Shown here one piece after another: positions 24,608-33,978 of a stretch of 46,321 nucleotides of DNA. The stretch is from Candidatus Solibacter usitatus (lineage in GTDB: Bacteria > Acidobacteriota > Terriglobia > Bryobacterales > Bryobacteraceae), in contig JACRBC010000143.1 in NCBI GenBank assembly GCA_016213245.1, positions 1 through 46,321 on the forward strand, read 5' to 3'. The notes below the pieces were generated by a model. That model had not been told where the DNA came from and ran no database searches. It worked only from the letters and a program-made list of their open reading frames with translations. Every line of letters begins with the position of its first letter. The first letter of the stretch is position 1. Both the position numbers and the translations under genes were made by a program.

Positions 24608-24671
24608 GTGAGACGATGTCCTGGGGGCTGCGAAGGCCACCGTCTCCACCAAAGACCAGGTCTTCCGGCCC
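24608..24671 (+). pseudogene. fossil promoter and 5' end of an AbrB-type antitoxin gene
   Basis: This 64-bp stretch aligns without gaps to 20793-20856 (operator, start and first codons of the intact antitoxin). By hand count about 45 of 64 positions agree, including GAAGNCCACCGT. In frame it reads KATVSTKDQVFRP against KTTVSTKGQIVLP. The start codon GTG is GCG here, one arm of the operator repeat is lost, and no toxin follows. It is a decayed copy, not a gene. Confidence 0.55.
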
Positions 24672-24859
24672 ACCAGTGGAAAACGAATTCGGATCGAAAA
24701 CACCGCCTGTTGCATACAAAGGAGTTGCCAAGTGACCTCACCAATCGTTCTCTCCACTTGGAGCCTTTCGTCCAGATTCAATATCCACCCACTCGCCCCT
24801 TGTCGCCCCGCCCCCGCCCTGCTACACTGGCCCCAATCTGACCGCTGGGATAGAACCTC

Positions 24860-25315
24860 ATGATCAGGCTCAAAGTGAATGGGCTCGCCCGCCAGTTCGA
24901 CGGCGACCCCGACATGCCGCTGCTATGGTACCTGCGCGACACACTCGGACTGACCGGCACCAAGTTCGGCTGCGGCGCCGGCTTGTGCGGCTCCTGCACC
25001 GTCCACCTCGGCGGCGCGGCGGTGCGCAGTTGCATCACGCCGATGAGCGCGGCCGCCGGCAAGAACGTCACCACCATTGAAGGACTCGACCAGGCCGGCG
25101 CCCATCCGCTCCAGAAGGCCTGGAAGACCGCCCACGTCCCCCAGTGCGGCTACTGCCAGCCGGGCCAGATCATGCAGGCCGCGGCCCTGCTCAAGTCTCA
25201 TCCGCATCCGAACGACGCCGACATCGACCAGGCCATGCAGGGCAACCTCTGCCGCTGCGGCACCTACCAGCGCATTCGCCAGGCCATCAAAATCGCCGCC
25301 GGAGGCAAGTCATGA
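24860..25315 (+). CDS. 2Fe-2S subunit of a molybdenum hydroxylase (IorA/CoxS type)
   Basis: A 151-residue electron-transfer subunit. The N-terminal plant-type ferredoxin cluster is bound by C38, C43, C46 and C58 ([14 protein letters not shown]). The second, all-helical domain binds another 2Fe-2S with C96, C99, C131 and C133 ([14 protein letters not shown] and [12 protein letters not shown]). It passes electrons from the molybdopterin subunit. The stop overlaps the start of the next gene (ATGA), showing coupled translation. There is no FAD subunit beside it, matching the two-subunit IorAB layout, in which an external cytochrome-type acceptor is used. Confidence 0.93.
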   Translation: MIRLKVNGLARQFDGDPDMPLLWYLRDTLGLTGTKFGCGAGLCGSCTVHLGGAAVRSCITPMSAAAGKNVTTIEGLDQAGAHPLQKAWKTAHVPQCGYCQPGQIMQAAALLKSHPHPNDADIDQAMQGNLCRCGTYQRIRQAIKIAAGGKS

Positions 25316-27561
25316 GCCGCATCGACATCTCCACCCGCCGCGGCTTCCTCGAAGGAGCCTTCAGCGCCGGCGCGCTGGTGCTCGCCACTCGCATCCTGCC
25401 GGAGCAGGCCCAGGCCGCGGCTTTGACTGAGACCGCCGTCTGGTCTCCCAGCGTCTATCTCGGCCTGGAAGCCGACGGCACCGTCATCCTCATCGTCCAC
25501 CGCTCGGAAATGGGCACCGGCATCCGCTCGGTGCTGCCGTCGGTGTTGGCCGATGAACTGGAAGCCGACCTCGCCAAGGTCCGCATCGAGCAGGCCCTCG
25601 GCGACAAGAAGTACGGCTCCCAGAACACCGACGGCTCGTGCTCCATCCGCGACTTCTACGACGCCTTCCGCCAGGCCGGCGCCACCGCCCGCCTCATGCT
25701 GGAGCGTGCCGCCGCCGCCCAGTGGAAGGTCCCGGCCTCGGAGTGCCAGGCCCGCCTCCACACCGTCGTCCACACGCCCACCGGCCGCACGCTGCCTTAC
25801 GCCGCGCTCGTCGCCGCCGCCTCCGCGCTGCCGGTCCCGAATAAGAAAGAAATCCGCCTGAAATCCACAGCGGAATTCAGATATATCGGAAAAGACCTGC
25901 CCATTTGGGACCAGCAGGCCATGGTCACCGGCCAGGCCGTCTTCGGCCAGGACGCGCGCCTCCCCGGCATGGTCTACGCCTCCATCGAGCGCTCGCCCGT
26001 CTTCGGCGGCACGGTGAAGTCGTTCAACGACGCCGCGGCGCTCAAGGTGAAGGGCGTCCGGCAGACCGTGCAGCTCGACCACTTCAAGCCGCCCCACCTC
26101 TTCCAGGCCCTGGGCGGCGTCGCCGTCATCGCCGACAATACCTGGTCCGCCATGCAGGGCCGCAAGAAGCTCAAGGTGGAGTGGGCGCCCGGGCCCAATG
26201 CGGACTTTGACTCGGCCGCCTTCAAAACCAGCCTCCAGCAGACCGTGCGCCGGCCGCAAAAAGTGGTCCGCAACATCGGCAACGTCGACCAGGCCTTCGC
26301 CTCCGCCTCCAAGTCCCACGAGGCCGACTACTACTGCCCGCTGCTCGCCCACGCCACCATGGAGCCGCCCGCCGCCGTCGCCGAGGTCAAGGACGGCAAG
26401 GTCTCCGTCTGGGCGCCCGTGCAGGATCCGCAATCGGTGCAGGACGCCGTCGGCGCCGCTCTCGGCATCCCGCCGGCCGATGTCGCCTGCCATGTCACCC
26501 TGCTCGGCGGCGGCTTCGGTCGCAAGTCCAAACCCGACTTCGCCGTCGAGGCCGCGCTGCTCTCCCGCAAGACCGGCAAGCCCGTCAAGGTCGTCTGGAG
26601 CCGCGAGGAGGACCTGCGCTTCGACTTCTACCACACCACCGGCGCCTGCTACCTCAAAGGCGCCCTGGACGCGAAGGGCAACCTCGCCGCCCTGCTCCAC
26701 CGCAGCGCCTTTCCCACTATCGGCTCCACCTTCCAGGCCGGCGCCGATTACGCCATGGACATCGAGTTGGGGATGAGCCTGATCGATCCGCCGCTCGACA
26801 TCCCCCACTTCCGCGCCGAAAACGGCCCGGCGAAGAACCACCTGCGCATCGGCTGGCTGCGTTCGGTCGCCAACGTCTATCACGGCTTCGCGCTGTCGTC
26901 GTTCCTGGACGAAATGGCCCACCTCGCCGGCCGCGACCCGGTCGAATTCCTGCTCTCCTCTCTTGGCCCCGGCCGCAAGCTCGACTTCGCCGATCTCGGC
27001 GGCAAATACTGGAACTACAACCGCACCCTGGCCGACTTCCCCTACGACACGGCCCGCATCCGGCGCGTCGTCGAGCTCGCCGCCGAAAAGTCCGGCTGGG
27101 CGAAGAAAAAACCGTCCCAGGGCCGCGCCCTCGGCATCGCCGCGCTGCACACCTTCCTCACCTCCGTCGCCGCCGTGGTCGAGGTGGAAGTGGACGACGC
27201 TGGCAACGTCACCATCCCGCGCGTCGACTACGCCGTCGATTGCGGCGCCGTCATCAACCCTGACCGCGTCCGCGCGCAGTTCGAAGGCGCGGCCGTCTTC
27301 GGCGCGACCATCGCAATGCTCGGCGAAATTACGGCGAAAGACGGGCGAATTGTCCAGTCTAATTTCAACAACTACCCCATCATGCGCATGAAGGAGGCCC
27401 CGCGCGAGGTGCATGTCCACACCATCGCCTCCCCGGCGCCGCCCTCCGGCGTGGGCGAGCCCGGCGTCCCGCCGATTCCTCCGGCCATCGCCAACGCCAT
27501 CTTCGCGGCCACAGGCAAGCGGCTGCGGGAGCTGCCCATCCGGCGCGTCAAGCTGGCTTAG
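25312..27561 (+). CDS. molybdopterin-binding subunit of an aldehyde/isoquinoline oxidoreductase-type enzyme (IorB-like)
   Basis: A 749-residue large subunit with a twin-arginine signal ([19 protein letters not shown]), so the enzyme is likely exported folded by Tat. Recognisable parts are a xanthine-dehydrogenase-like core: [35 protein letters not shown] (molybdopterin contact), [12 protein letters not shown], and [19 protein letters not shown] near the end with the catalytic-type Glu (GEPGVPP). It hydroxylates aldehydes or N-heterocycles using water; the substrate is not clear. The start is ATG at 25312, overlapping the 2Fe-2S subunit gene by 4 bp; the frame open from 25144 is shadow. Confidence 0.92.
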   Translation: MSRIDISTRRGFLEGAFSAGALVLATRILPEQAQAAALTETAVWSPSVYLGLEADGTVILIVHRSEMGTGIRSVLPSVLADELEADLAKVRIEQALGDKKYGSQNTDGSCSIRDFYDAFRQAGATARLMLERAAAAQWKVPASECQARLHTVVHTPTGRTLPYAALVAAASALPVPNKKEIRLKSTAEFRYIGKDLPIWDQQAMVTGQAVFGQDARLPGMVYASIERSPVFGGTVKSFNDAAALKVKGVRQTVQLDHFKPPHLFQALGGVAVIADNTWSAMQGRKKLKVEWAPGPNADFDSAAFKTSLQQTVRRPQKVVRNIGNVDQAFASASKSHEADYYCPLLAHATMEPPAAVAEVKDGKVSVWAPVQDPQSVQDAVGAALGIPPADVACHVTLLGGGFGRKSKPDFAVEAALLSRKTGKPVKVVWSREEDLRFDFYHTTGACYLKGALDAKGNLAALLHRSAFPTIGSTFQAGADYAMDIELGMSLIDPPLDIPHFRAENGPAKNHLRIGWLRSVANVYHGFALSSFLDEMAHLAGRDPVEFLLSSLGPGRKLDFADLGGKYWNYNRTLADFPYDTARIRRVVELAAEKSGWAKKKPSQGRALGIAALHTFLTSVAAVVEVEVDDAGNVTIPRVDYAVDCGAVINPDRVRAQFEGAAVFGATIAMLGEITAKDGRIVQSNFNNYPIMRMKEAPREVHVHTIASPAPPSGVGEPGVPPIPPAIANAIFAATGKRLRELPIRRVKLA

Positions 27562-27573
27562 CCGGAAAAGCGT

Positions 27574-27594
27574 ACGTACGTATTGCACGTACGT
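27574..27594. promoter_or_regulatory. double ACGTACGT operator upstream of the Phd-like/PIN pair
   Basis: Two perfect ACGTACGT palindromes (27574-27581 and 27587-27594) separated by 5 bp lie 29 bp before the antitoxin start. Paired palindromes upstream of a toxin-antitoxin operon are the usual autoregulatory site. Centre spacing is 13 bp. Confidence 0.6.
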
Positions 27595-27622
27595 GTAGTA
27601 AGCTGTTGGTGGAGGGATGCTT

Positions 27623-27850
27623 ATGCCCATCTCCGCCACCGAATTGCGCGCCAACATCTACCAGATCCTGGACGAGGCCATCGCCACAGGCACGCCGGTC
27701 GAGGTCGAGCGCAAGGGCGTCGTTCTCCAGATCGTGCCTCCCCGCAAGAAGCGCGACCTGAGCAAGATGCCCAAGAGGAACTGCGTCATCGGCGATTCCG
27801 AGGACCTTGTGCACATGGATTGGTCTGTCTATTGGAATCCCAACCCGTGA
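27623..27850 (+). CDS. Phd/YefM-like antitoxin
   Basis: A 75-residue antitoxin. The N-terminus MPISATELRANIYQILDEAI matches the DNA-binding fold of Phd/YefM, followed by TGTPVEVERKGVVLQIVP. The C-terminal tail (SEDLVHMDWSVYWNPN) is acidic and aromatic, as in toxin-binding tails. The ATG at 27623 is chosen over 27617 because GGAGGG sits at 27611-27616, which leaves 6 bp to 27623 but none to 27617. It overlaps the PIN toxin by 4 bp (GTGA). The ACGTACGT pair upstream is the likely self-control site. Confidence 0.85.
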   Translation: MPISATELRANIYQILDEAIATGTPVEVERKGVVLQIVPPRKKRDLSKMPKRNCVIGDSEDLVHMDWSVYWNPNP

Positions 27851-28221
27851 CCTACTTGGACACGCACGTCGTCATTTGGCTCTACAACTCCGACTGGCGG
27901 CAGTTCAGTCCGCTGGCCTTACGCCGCATCGAGGACGACGATCTTCGCATCAGCCAGGTCAGCATCCTGGAATTGGAGTTGCTGGAGGAGATCGGGCGTT
28001 TGGGGACGCCCGTGCAGGAGGTGGTCAGCACCTTGCAGCACGACTATGAAATGACCGAGTGCGAACATTCATTCCAGGACATTCGCATCGCCGCCGCGTG
28101 GCTTCGCTGGACCCGCGACCCGTTCGACCGCCTGCTCTGCGGTAACGCCCTGGCCGCCGGCGGCGACCTGCTGACGCGCGATGAGAGCATCCTGAAAAAC
28201 TTCCCCAACGCCGTCTGGTAG
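27847..28221 (+). CDS. PIN-domain toxin
   Basis: A 124-residue PIN nuclease of the type often paired with Phd-like antitoxins. Active-site acids are D5 (TYLDTHVVIWLY), E42 (VSILELELL), D91/D94 (RDPFDRLLCGNALA) and D112 (LLTRDESILKNF). RNA is the likely target. The GTG start at 27847 overlaps the antitoxin stop. It differs from the vapC at 21042 in length and motifs, so the two pairs are not recent duplicates. Confidence 0.9.
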   Translation: MTYLDTHVVIWLYNSDWRQFSPLALRRIEDDDLRISQVSILELELLEEIGRLGTPVQEVVSTLQHDYEMTECEHSFQDIRIAAAWLRWTRDPFDRLLCGNALAAGGDLLTRDESILKNFPNAVW

Positions 28222-28346
28222 CGCGCCCCGCGCAAGCGGACCCGGGCCTCCGGAATCGGGCATTTCAGTTGTGCTACGATGCGCTTCAGACGGACGCCTC
28301 ACCTGAGAAATCCCCCGGCGCCCAATATCCCCTTGGAGTGTGCCAA

Positions 28347-30443
28347 GTGAAGGTTTATGAAAGTACCGATGTCCGAAACGTGGCCCTCGCCGGCCACGGT
28401 CACAGCGGAAAGACGACGCTCGCCGCCGGCATGTTGTACGCGGCTGGAGCGACCAACCGCCTGACACGAGTCGACGAGGGCAACACCATCACCGATTTCG
28501 ACGACGAGGAGATCAACCGCAAGCTCACCATCTCCACCTCCATCGCCGCCATCGAGTGGAACAGGAAGAAGATCAACATCCTCGATACGCCCGGCTTCAA
28601 CCTGTTCATGTACGACACCAAGAGCAGTCTGGCCGCGGCCGACTCGGTCCTGATCGTGGTGGACGGCGTCTCTGGCGTCGAGGTGATGACGGAGAAGGTG
28701 TGGGAGTTCGCCGAGGGTTTCAACCTGCCGCGCGTCTTCTTCGTCAACAAGCTGGACCGCGAGCGCAGCGATTTTCAGCGCGCGCTCGACAATATCAGCG
28801 AAGTGTTCGGCCGCTACGCCATCGCCGTGCAGCTTCCCATCGGCGCCGAGCGCGACTTCTCCGGCATCGTCGACCTGATCACGATGAAGGCCTGGACCTA
28901 TGCGCCCGACGGCGACGGCAAGGGCCGCGAGATCCCCATCCCCGACAGCCTCAAGGAGGCCGCCGAGGCCGCCCACGGCGCGCTGATCGAGATGGTGGCC
29001 GAGGGCAAGGACGAGTTGATGGAGAAGTACTTCGAGAGCGGCACGCTGCCGTCGGACGACATCATCAGCGGCCTGCACGACGCCGTCAAGGAGGACAAGA
29101 TCTTCCCCGTGCTGTGCGGCTCCGCCCTGCGCAACATCGGCACCGACCTGGCCATGGAGTTCATGCAGATGTTCTGCCCGAACCCCACCGAGCACCCCTC
29201 CCTGAAGGCCATGGTCGGCGACCACGAGGAAGCCAAGGCCATCACCGACAAGGACCACGTCACCGCCTACGTCTTCAAGACCGTGGCCGACCCCTTCGCC
29301 GGCCGCCTCAGCTTCTTCAAGGTCTGCACCGGCGTGCTGAAGAACGACGCCAACCTCGTCGACATGCGCAGCAAGAGCCTGGAACGCCTGTCGCACGTCA
29401 GCGTGCCCGTCGGCAAGGGCCTGCAGCCGGTCAATGAACTGCACGCCGGCGACATCGGCGTGGTGGCCAAGTTGAAGGAGGTGCTCACCGGCGACACCCT
29501 CTGCGAGAAGGGCGATGCCATCGAGTATCCGAAGGTGGAGATCCCCGAACCCTCCATCGCCTATGCCATCGCCGCCAAGTCGCGCAACGACGAGGACCGC
29601 ATGGGCAACTCGGTGAACAAGATCCTGGAAGAGGACCAGGGCCTGCGCTTCTACCGCGATCCGCAGACCAAGGACTTCCTACTGGCCGGCAGCGGCGGCC
29701 AGCACATCGAGATCATCGTCAGCCGCTTGAAGAAGCGCTTCAACGTCGAAGTGGAGCTGCGCCAGCCCAAGATTCCGTACCGCGAGACCATCCGCGGCTT
29801 CGCCGACGTGCACGGCCGCCACAAGAAGCAGACCGGCGGCCACGGCCAGTTCGGCGACTGCAAGATCAAGATGGAGCCGAAGGAGCGCGGCGCCGGCTTC
29901 GAGTACGCCAACGCCATCTTCGGCGGCTCCGTGCCGCGGCAGTTCATCCCGGCCATCGAGAAGGGCATCATCGAGGCCGCCGCCCGCGGCTACCTGGCCG
30001 GCTACCCGGTGGTCGACTTCAAGGTGACGCTCTACGACGGCAGCTACCACGACGTCGACTCGTCGGAAATGGCCTTCAAAATCGCCGGCCGCAAGGCTTT
30101 CAAGCTCGCCATGGAGCAGGCCAAGCCCGCGCTGCTCGAACCGATCATGAAGGTCGAAGTGGCCGCGCCCGTCGAGTTCGCCGGGGACCTGATGAGCGAC
30201 ATGAACGGACGCCGCGGGCGCATCAGCGGCATGGACACCAAGGGCGGCACACAGATTATCCGCGCCCAGGTGCCGATGTCGGAGATGCTCACCTACCAGA
30301 ACGACCTGACGTCGATGACCCAGGGCCGGGCGTCGTTCTCCATGGAGTACTCGCACTACGACTACGTGCCCGCGCTGAACGCCGAGAAGATCGTCGCGGC
30401 CTACAAGGCGGCGGCCACCGGCGAGGCGGAAGAGGACGAGTAG
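28347..30443 (+). CDS. elongation factor G paralogue (EF-G-like GTPase)
   Basis: A 698-residue translational GTPase with the EF-G domain order: G domain (about 1-270), domain II, III, IV (YRETIRGFADVHGRHKKQTG) and V. G1 is GHGHSGKTTLA, G3 DTPGF, G4 NKLD and G5 GSAL. The switch-I motif usually RGITI reads RKLTI here, and DTPGHVDF is shortened to DTPGF. This points to a second, specialised EF-G rather than the housekeeping copy, perhaps in ribosome recycling or stress. GTG at 28347 is the start: GGAG at 28335-28338 lies 8 bp upstream. A hairpin with a short T-run follows the stop. Confidence 0.9.
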   Translation: MKVYESTDVRNVALAGHGHSGKTTLAAGMLYAAGATNRLTRVDEGNTITDFDDEEINRKLTISTSIAAIEWNRKKINILDTPGFNLFMYDTKSSLAAADSVLIVVDGVSGVEVMTEKVWEFAEGFNLPRVFFVNKLDRERSDFQRALDNISEVFGRYAIAVQLPIGAERDFSGIVDLITMKAWTYAPDGDGKGREIPIPDSLKEAAEAAHGALIEMVAEGKDELMEKYFESGTLPSDDIISGLHDAVKEDKIFPVLCGSALRNIGTDLAMEFMQMFCPNPTEHPSLKAMVGDHEEAKAITDKDHVTAYVFKTVADPFAGRLSFFKVCTGVLKNDANLVDMRSKSLERLSHVSVPVGKGLQPVNELHAGDIGVVAKLKEVLTGDTLCEKGDAIEYPKVEIPEPSIAYAIAAKSRNDEDRMGNSVNKILEEDQGLRFYRDPQTKDFLLAGSGGQHIEIIVSRLKKRFNVEVELRQPKIPYRETIRGFADVHGRHKKQTGGHGQFGDCKIKMEPKERGAGFEYANAIFGGSVPRQFIPAIEKGIIEAAARGYLAGYPVVDFKVTLYDGSYHDVDSSEMAFKIAGRKAFKLAMEQAKPALLEPIMKVEVAAPVEFAGDLMSDMNGRRGRISGMDTKGGTQIIRAQVPMSEMLTYQNDLTSMTQGRASFSMEYSHYDYVPALNAEKIVAAYKAAATGEAEEDE

Positions 30444-30464
30444 TTCAGTTCTCCACAGCGTTCC

Positions 30465-30501
30465 AAAAGGCGGCGCGGCCTTCGGGCTGTGCCGCCCTTT
30501 T
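30465..30501 (+). terminator. Rho-independent terminator after the EF-G paralogue
   Basis: AAAAGGCGGC (30465-30474) pairs with GCCGCCCTTTT (30491-30501) with one bulged C; an inner GGCC/GCT step closes a TTCGG loop. It begins 22 bp past the EF-G stop and ends in a short T-run. Confidence 0.7.
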
Positions 30502-30536
30502 GCGCTCCGCGGCCGGGACGCGCGACGATTGAAGCG

Positions 30537-31910
30537 ATGTTCCGCACACTCGTAGTTCTCATCGCGGCCGCACTGGCGTCTCAGGGCGGGGAACTGCTGG
30601 CCTCTTCGGCCAAGCGCAAGATCACGCCCGCCATTCAGGAGGGCTCGCCCGTCTGGATGGCCGGATTCGGGCAAGGGCGCGCGGCCACCGGCGTGCACGA
30701 CGAGTTGTGGGTGCGCTGCCTGGCGATGAGCACCGGCGGCAGGCCCGTGGCGATTTGCGCGGCGGACCTGATCGGGCTGTTCTGGGACGACGTGGCCAAG
30801 GTGCGCGAGGGCGTGAAGGCGAAGCTCGGCAAGGACGCCGACGTCATCGTCGCCTCCACACACGTCCATGAAGGTCCGGACACGATGGGGCTGTGGGGGC
30901 CGAAGATGGGCGTCAGCGGCATCGACGATGCCTACAACGCCTTCGTCGTGACCAGCGCCGTGGACGCGGCCGCGGAGGCGATCGCCACGCTGCGCCCGGC
31001 CACTCTTCGCGCCGTGAAGGTGACACCGGGCGACGCCGCCGGCTACTACGACGATTCGCGGCCGCCGGTGGTGCACGACCCGGAGATCGTCGCCCTGGCC
31101 GTGGACGGCATGGACCGGCAGCGCATCGCCACGCTGGTGAACTGGTCCAACCACCCCGAGGCTCTGGGCAGCCAGAACACTCTGCTGTCGTCGGACTGGC
31201 CTGCCGGACTGTACGCGCGCCTGGAGCAGTTGGAAGGCGGCACCGTGGTGTTCGTCAACGGCGCGGTGGGCGGCATGCAGTCGCCGCTGGGCGCGAAGAT
31301 CATCGATCCGAAGACGAAGCAGCCGGCGCCCAAGGACAGCTTCCGCTTCGCCGAGGTGGTGGGCGAGTATGTCGCCGATCACATTCATGCCGGCTGGGGC
31401 GAGACTCGGACGGCGCTGAATATCGACGAGATTGTCTATCGCGAATCGATGGTGAAGATCCCGGTCACCAACGCGGGCTTTGAGATGGCGGCGCAGGCGA
31501 ATCTCTACAAGGGGCGTAAGGCGGTGCTGGCGGACAAGACCAACACGTCGCCGGTGGGCTATCTGCGGCTGAGCGCCGCGGGCAAGACTCTGGTCGAAGT
31601 GGCGCTGATCCCCGGCGAATTGTACCCGGAGTTGAGCGCCGGCGGCGTGGTGGCAGACGACCCGGGCGCGGATTTCCCCGGCGCGCCGGTGGAGCCGGCC
31701 ATCAAGAAGCTGATGACCGCTCCCTACCGCATGCTCTTCGGGCTGGCCAACGACGAGATCGGCTACATCATCCCCAAGGCGCAGTGGGACGAGAAGCCGC
31801 CCTACACCTTCGGCGCGCAGAGGCGCTGGTACGGCGAGGTGAACTCGGTGGGGCCGGATGCCGCGCCCGAGATTGCCAGGGCGATGCAAGCGCTGACACA
31901 ACAGCGCTGA
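30537..31910 (+). CDS. neutral/alkaline ceramidase-like secreted hydrolase
   Basis: A 457-residue exported protein. The signal peptide is MFRTLVVLIAAALASQG. The rest matches the N-terminal catalytic domain of the neutral ceramidase family: KITPAIQEGSPVWMAGFG at the start, DVIVASTHVHEGPDTMG (zinc-binding histidines), LVNWSNHPEALG and FVNGAVGGMQSP. The family cuts amide bonds of ceramides; many bacterial relatives, including short ones like this without the C-terminal domain, have unknown substrates. ATG at 30537 is preferred to the earlier in-frame codon at 30489 because the signal peptide begins there. The next gene follows after 62 bp. Confidence 0.85.
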   Translation: MFRTLVVLIAAALASQGGELLASSAKRKITPAIQEGSPVWMAGFGQGRAATGVHDELWVRCLAMSTGGRPVAICAADLIGLFWDDVAKVREGVKAKLGKDADVIVASTHVHEGPDTMGLWGPKMGVSGIDDAYNAFVVTSAVDAAAEAIATLRPATLRAVKVTPGDAAGYYDDSRPPVVHDPEIVALAVDGMDRQRIATLVNWSNHPEALGSQNTLLSSDWPAGLYARLEQLEGGTVVFVNGAVGGMQSPLGAKIIDPKTKQPAPKDSFRFAEVVGEYVADHIHAGWGETRTALNIDEIVYRESMVKIPVTNAGFEMAAQANLYKGRKAVLADKTNTSPVGYLRLSAAGKTLVEVALIPGELYPELSAGGVVADDPGADFPGAPVEPAIKKLMTAPYRMLFGLANDEIGYIIPKAQWDEKPPYTFGAQRRWYGEVNSVGPDAAPEIARAMQALTQQR

Positions 31911-31972
31911 ATGCGGAAAAGTTATACTGAAATCAGGCGATTCTCGCAATCATCCAGCAGCAGGAGATAACG

Positions 31973-33154
31973 ATGTCCAAGCGTGTTGTCATTCTTACCG
32001 GCGGCGGCGACGTGCCGGGTCTGAACGCAGTGATCAAGCAGGTGACCTACCGCGGCGCTGCGATGGATCTCGAGGTGGTCGGCATCCGGCGCGGCTGGGA
32101 AGGGCTGACGCACCTGAACTTTGAAGAGCCCGAGAGCAAGGGCCGCTATATCCTGCCGTTGACGCCGCTGAACACGCGCACGATCGACCGCACGGGCGGC
32201 ACGTTCCTGCACTCCTCGCGTACCAACCCGGCCAAAATGAAGGCCGTGCCGGAGCATCTCAAGGGCCTCGCCTTCCCGTCCAAGGATTCCGAGAAGGACG
32301 GCAAGAAGTTCACCAGCTACGATGTGACCTCGCAGGTGCTCAAGAACCTCGAAGCGCTGGGCGCCGACACCGTCATCGCCATCGGCGGCGACGACACGCT
32401 GAGCTATGCGCGCCGCCTGCACGACGAGGGCGTAAAAGTCATCGCCATCCCGAAGACGATGGACAACGACGTCCAGAACACCGAGTACTGCATCGGCTTT
32501 TCCACGGCCATCACGCGCGCCGAGAGCGCCATTCAGCGCCAGCGCACCACCGTGGGCTCGCACGAGCGCATCGGCATCTTCCGCATCTTCGGCCGCGACG
32601 CCGGCTACACGGCGCTCTACACCGCCTACGTCACCAACATCCGCTGCTGCATCCCCGAGTTCAAGGTGGATCTCGACAAGCTGATCAGCCTGCTGGTGGA
32701 AGACAAGCGCCGCAACCCGTCCAACTACTCGCTGGTTCTCCTGTCGGAGGGCGCGGAGTGGGAGGGCTATAAGACGGTCCACATCGGCGAGGCCGACGCC
32801 TACGGCCATCAGAAGAAGGTCAACGTCGGCGACGCGCTGGCCGCCGAGATCAAGGAGCGCGCCAAAGTGGAGACCATCGTCAGCGACCTGACCTACGACC
32901 TGCGCTCGGGCGACCCGGACTTCACCGACAAGCTGGTGGCCTGCACTTACGGCAACATGGCCATGGACGCGCTGGCCGAGGGCCAGAGCGGCAAGATGAC
33001 CGGCATCGTCAACGGCTGCTTCGACCTGGTGGAGATCCCCGACCCCAAGCTCGGACCCCGCAAGGTGGACCTGGGCTCGATGTACAACACCGAGCGCTAC
33101 CGGCCGAACTACTCGAACAAGCGCGGCTTGCCCATCTTCCTGTGCCGGGCCTGA
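31973..33154 (+). CDS. pfp: 6-phosphofructokinase with PPi-type active-site residues
   Basis: A 393-residue phosphofructokinase that phosphorylates fructose 6-phosphate in glycolysis. LTGGGDVPGLNA opens the phosphoryl-donor site. At 138-142 the motif is GGDDT, with Asp where ATP enzymes have Gly (GGDGS); PKTMDND follows with Lys161 where ATP enzymes have Gly. In the family this Asp plus Lys pair is the mark of pyrophosphate-dependent enzymes, so PPi is the likely donor and the step may be reversible; this is inferred from those residues. D164 and D166 are the catalytic acids. AGGAGA lies upstream of the ATG. A TATACT box is found at 31923-31928. The gene overlaps the methyltransferase start by 1 bp. 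Confidence 0.9.
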   Translation: MSKRVVILTGGGDVPGLNAVIKQVTYRGAAMDLEVVGIRRGWEGLTHLNFEEPESKGRYILPLTPLNTRTIDRTGGTFLHSSRTNPAKMKAVPEHLKGLAFPSKDSEKDGKKFTSYDVTSQVLKNLEALGADTVIAIGGDDTLSYARRLHDEGVKVIAIPKTMDNDVQNTEYCIGFSTAITRAESAIQRQRTTVGSHERIGIFRIFGRDAGYTALYTAYVTNIRCCIPEFKVDLDKLISLLVEDKRRNPSNYSLVLLSEGAEWEGYKTVHIGEADAYGHQKKVNVGDALAAEIKERAKVETIVSDLTYDLRSGDPDFTDKLVACTYGNMAMDALAEGQSGKMTGIVNGCFDLVEIPDPKLGPRKVDLGSMYNTERYRPNYSNKRGLPIFLCRA

Positions 33155-33798
33155 TGCGCCTGCTGGACAAGCTCTTCGGAAAAAAACGCGCGGAACTCAC
33201 GCCGGATCTCGCCACCGAGATCCGGCGTTCGTTTGAAGAGTCGGCCGCCGACGAAGAGCGCTTCCCCTCCACCATCGACCCGCGTATCTACCACGTCAAA
33301 CTGATCGTCGACACGTTCGGCGACCTGTCCGGCAAGCGCGCTCTCGATGTCGGCTGCGGCAAGGGCCGCTTTGCCCGCGTGCTGAAAGAGCACAATCCGG
33401 CGGCGCAAATCGTGGCGATGGACCTGGCTGTGGCGATGCTCGGCTATGCCGATCAGAACCTGGATCGCGTGGCGGCGTCGATGCTCGACCTGCCCTTCGC
33501 CGCGGGGAGTTTCGATGCCGCCTACGCCACCGAGTCGCTGGAGCACGCCGTGGACGTCGAGCGGGCGGTGGGCGAGATGTGCCGGGTGGTGAAGCCCGGC
33601 GGGCGCATCGTGGTCATCGACAAGAACGCCGCGCACTGGGGCCGCCTCAAGACGCCGCAGTGGGAAAAGTGGTTCGGCGCCGAGGAATTGAAGGGACTGC
33701 TGGCCCGGCACTGCCGCCAGGTGGAGTGCCGGCCCGTCTCCTATTGGGAAGACGTCGAGCCCGACGGGCTGTTTCTGGCCTGGACGGCGGTGAAGTAA
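33154..33798 (+). CDS. SAM-dependent methyltransferase (class I)
   Basis: A 214-residue Rossmann-type methyltransferase. Motif I is ALDVGCGKGRFARVL, then QIVAMDLAVAML, ASMLDLPFAAGSFDAAYATE (motif II/IV), and EMCRVVKPGGRIVVIDKN. The substrate is unknown; the order resembles the UbiE/Methyltransf_11 group. The ATG at 33154 shares a base with the pfp stop (TGATG), so translation is coupled. The longer frame from 33142 lies within pfp. No link in biochemistry between the two genes is obvious. The 180 bp to the next gene hold nothing I recognise. Confidence 0.88.
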   Translation: MRLLDKLFGKKRAELTPDLATEIRRSFEESAADEERFPSTIDPRIYHVKLIVDTFGDLSGKRALDVGCGKGRFARVLKEHNPAAQIVAMDLAVAMLGYADQNLDRVAASMLDLPFAAGSFDAAYATESLEHAVDVERAVGEMCRVVKPGGRIVVIDKNAAHWGRLKTPQWEKWFGAEELKGLLARHCRQVECRPVSYWEDVEPDGLFLAWTAVK

Positions 33799-33978
33799 GC
33801 GATCGCCTGGGCTTCAGCCGCTGGCGCCTGTGGGATTGTCGCATGCGCTCGACGGAGTCGACGGCTTCCAACAAGGCGACGAGGCTGAACTCCGCGAGCA
33901 ACTCGAGCCTGCCGGGAACCGAAGCAGCGAGGTTGGCGGCAAGAGCGGCCCGAACTCGCATCGCGGTACTCTCAAGCA

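Noticed and set aside
25264-27657. Minus-strand ORF of 797 codons
   Set aside because: Antisense to the molybdopterin subunit; no recognisable domain.
29679-31949. Minus-strand ORF of 756 codons
   Set aside because: Antisense to the EF-G paralogue and the ceramidase-like gene; His/Arg-rich composition typical of shadow frames.
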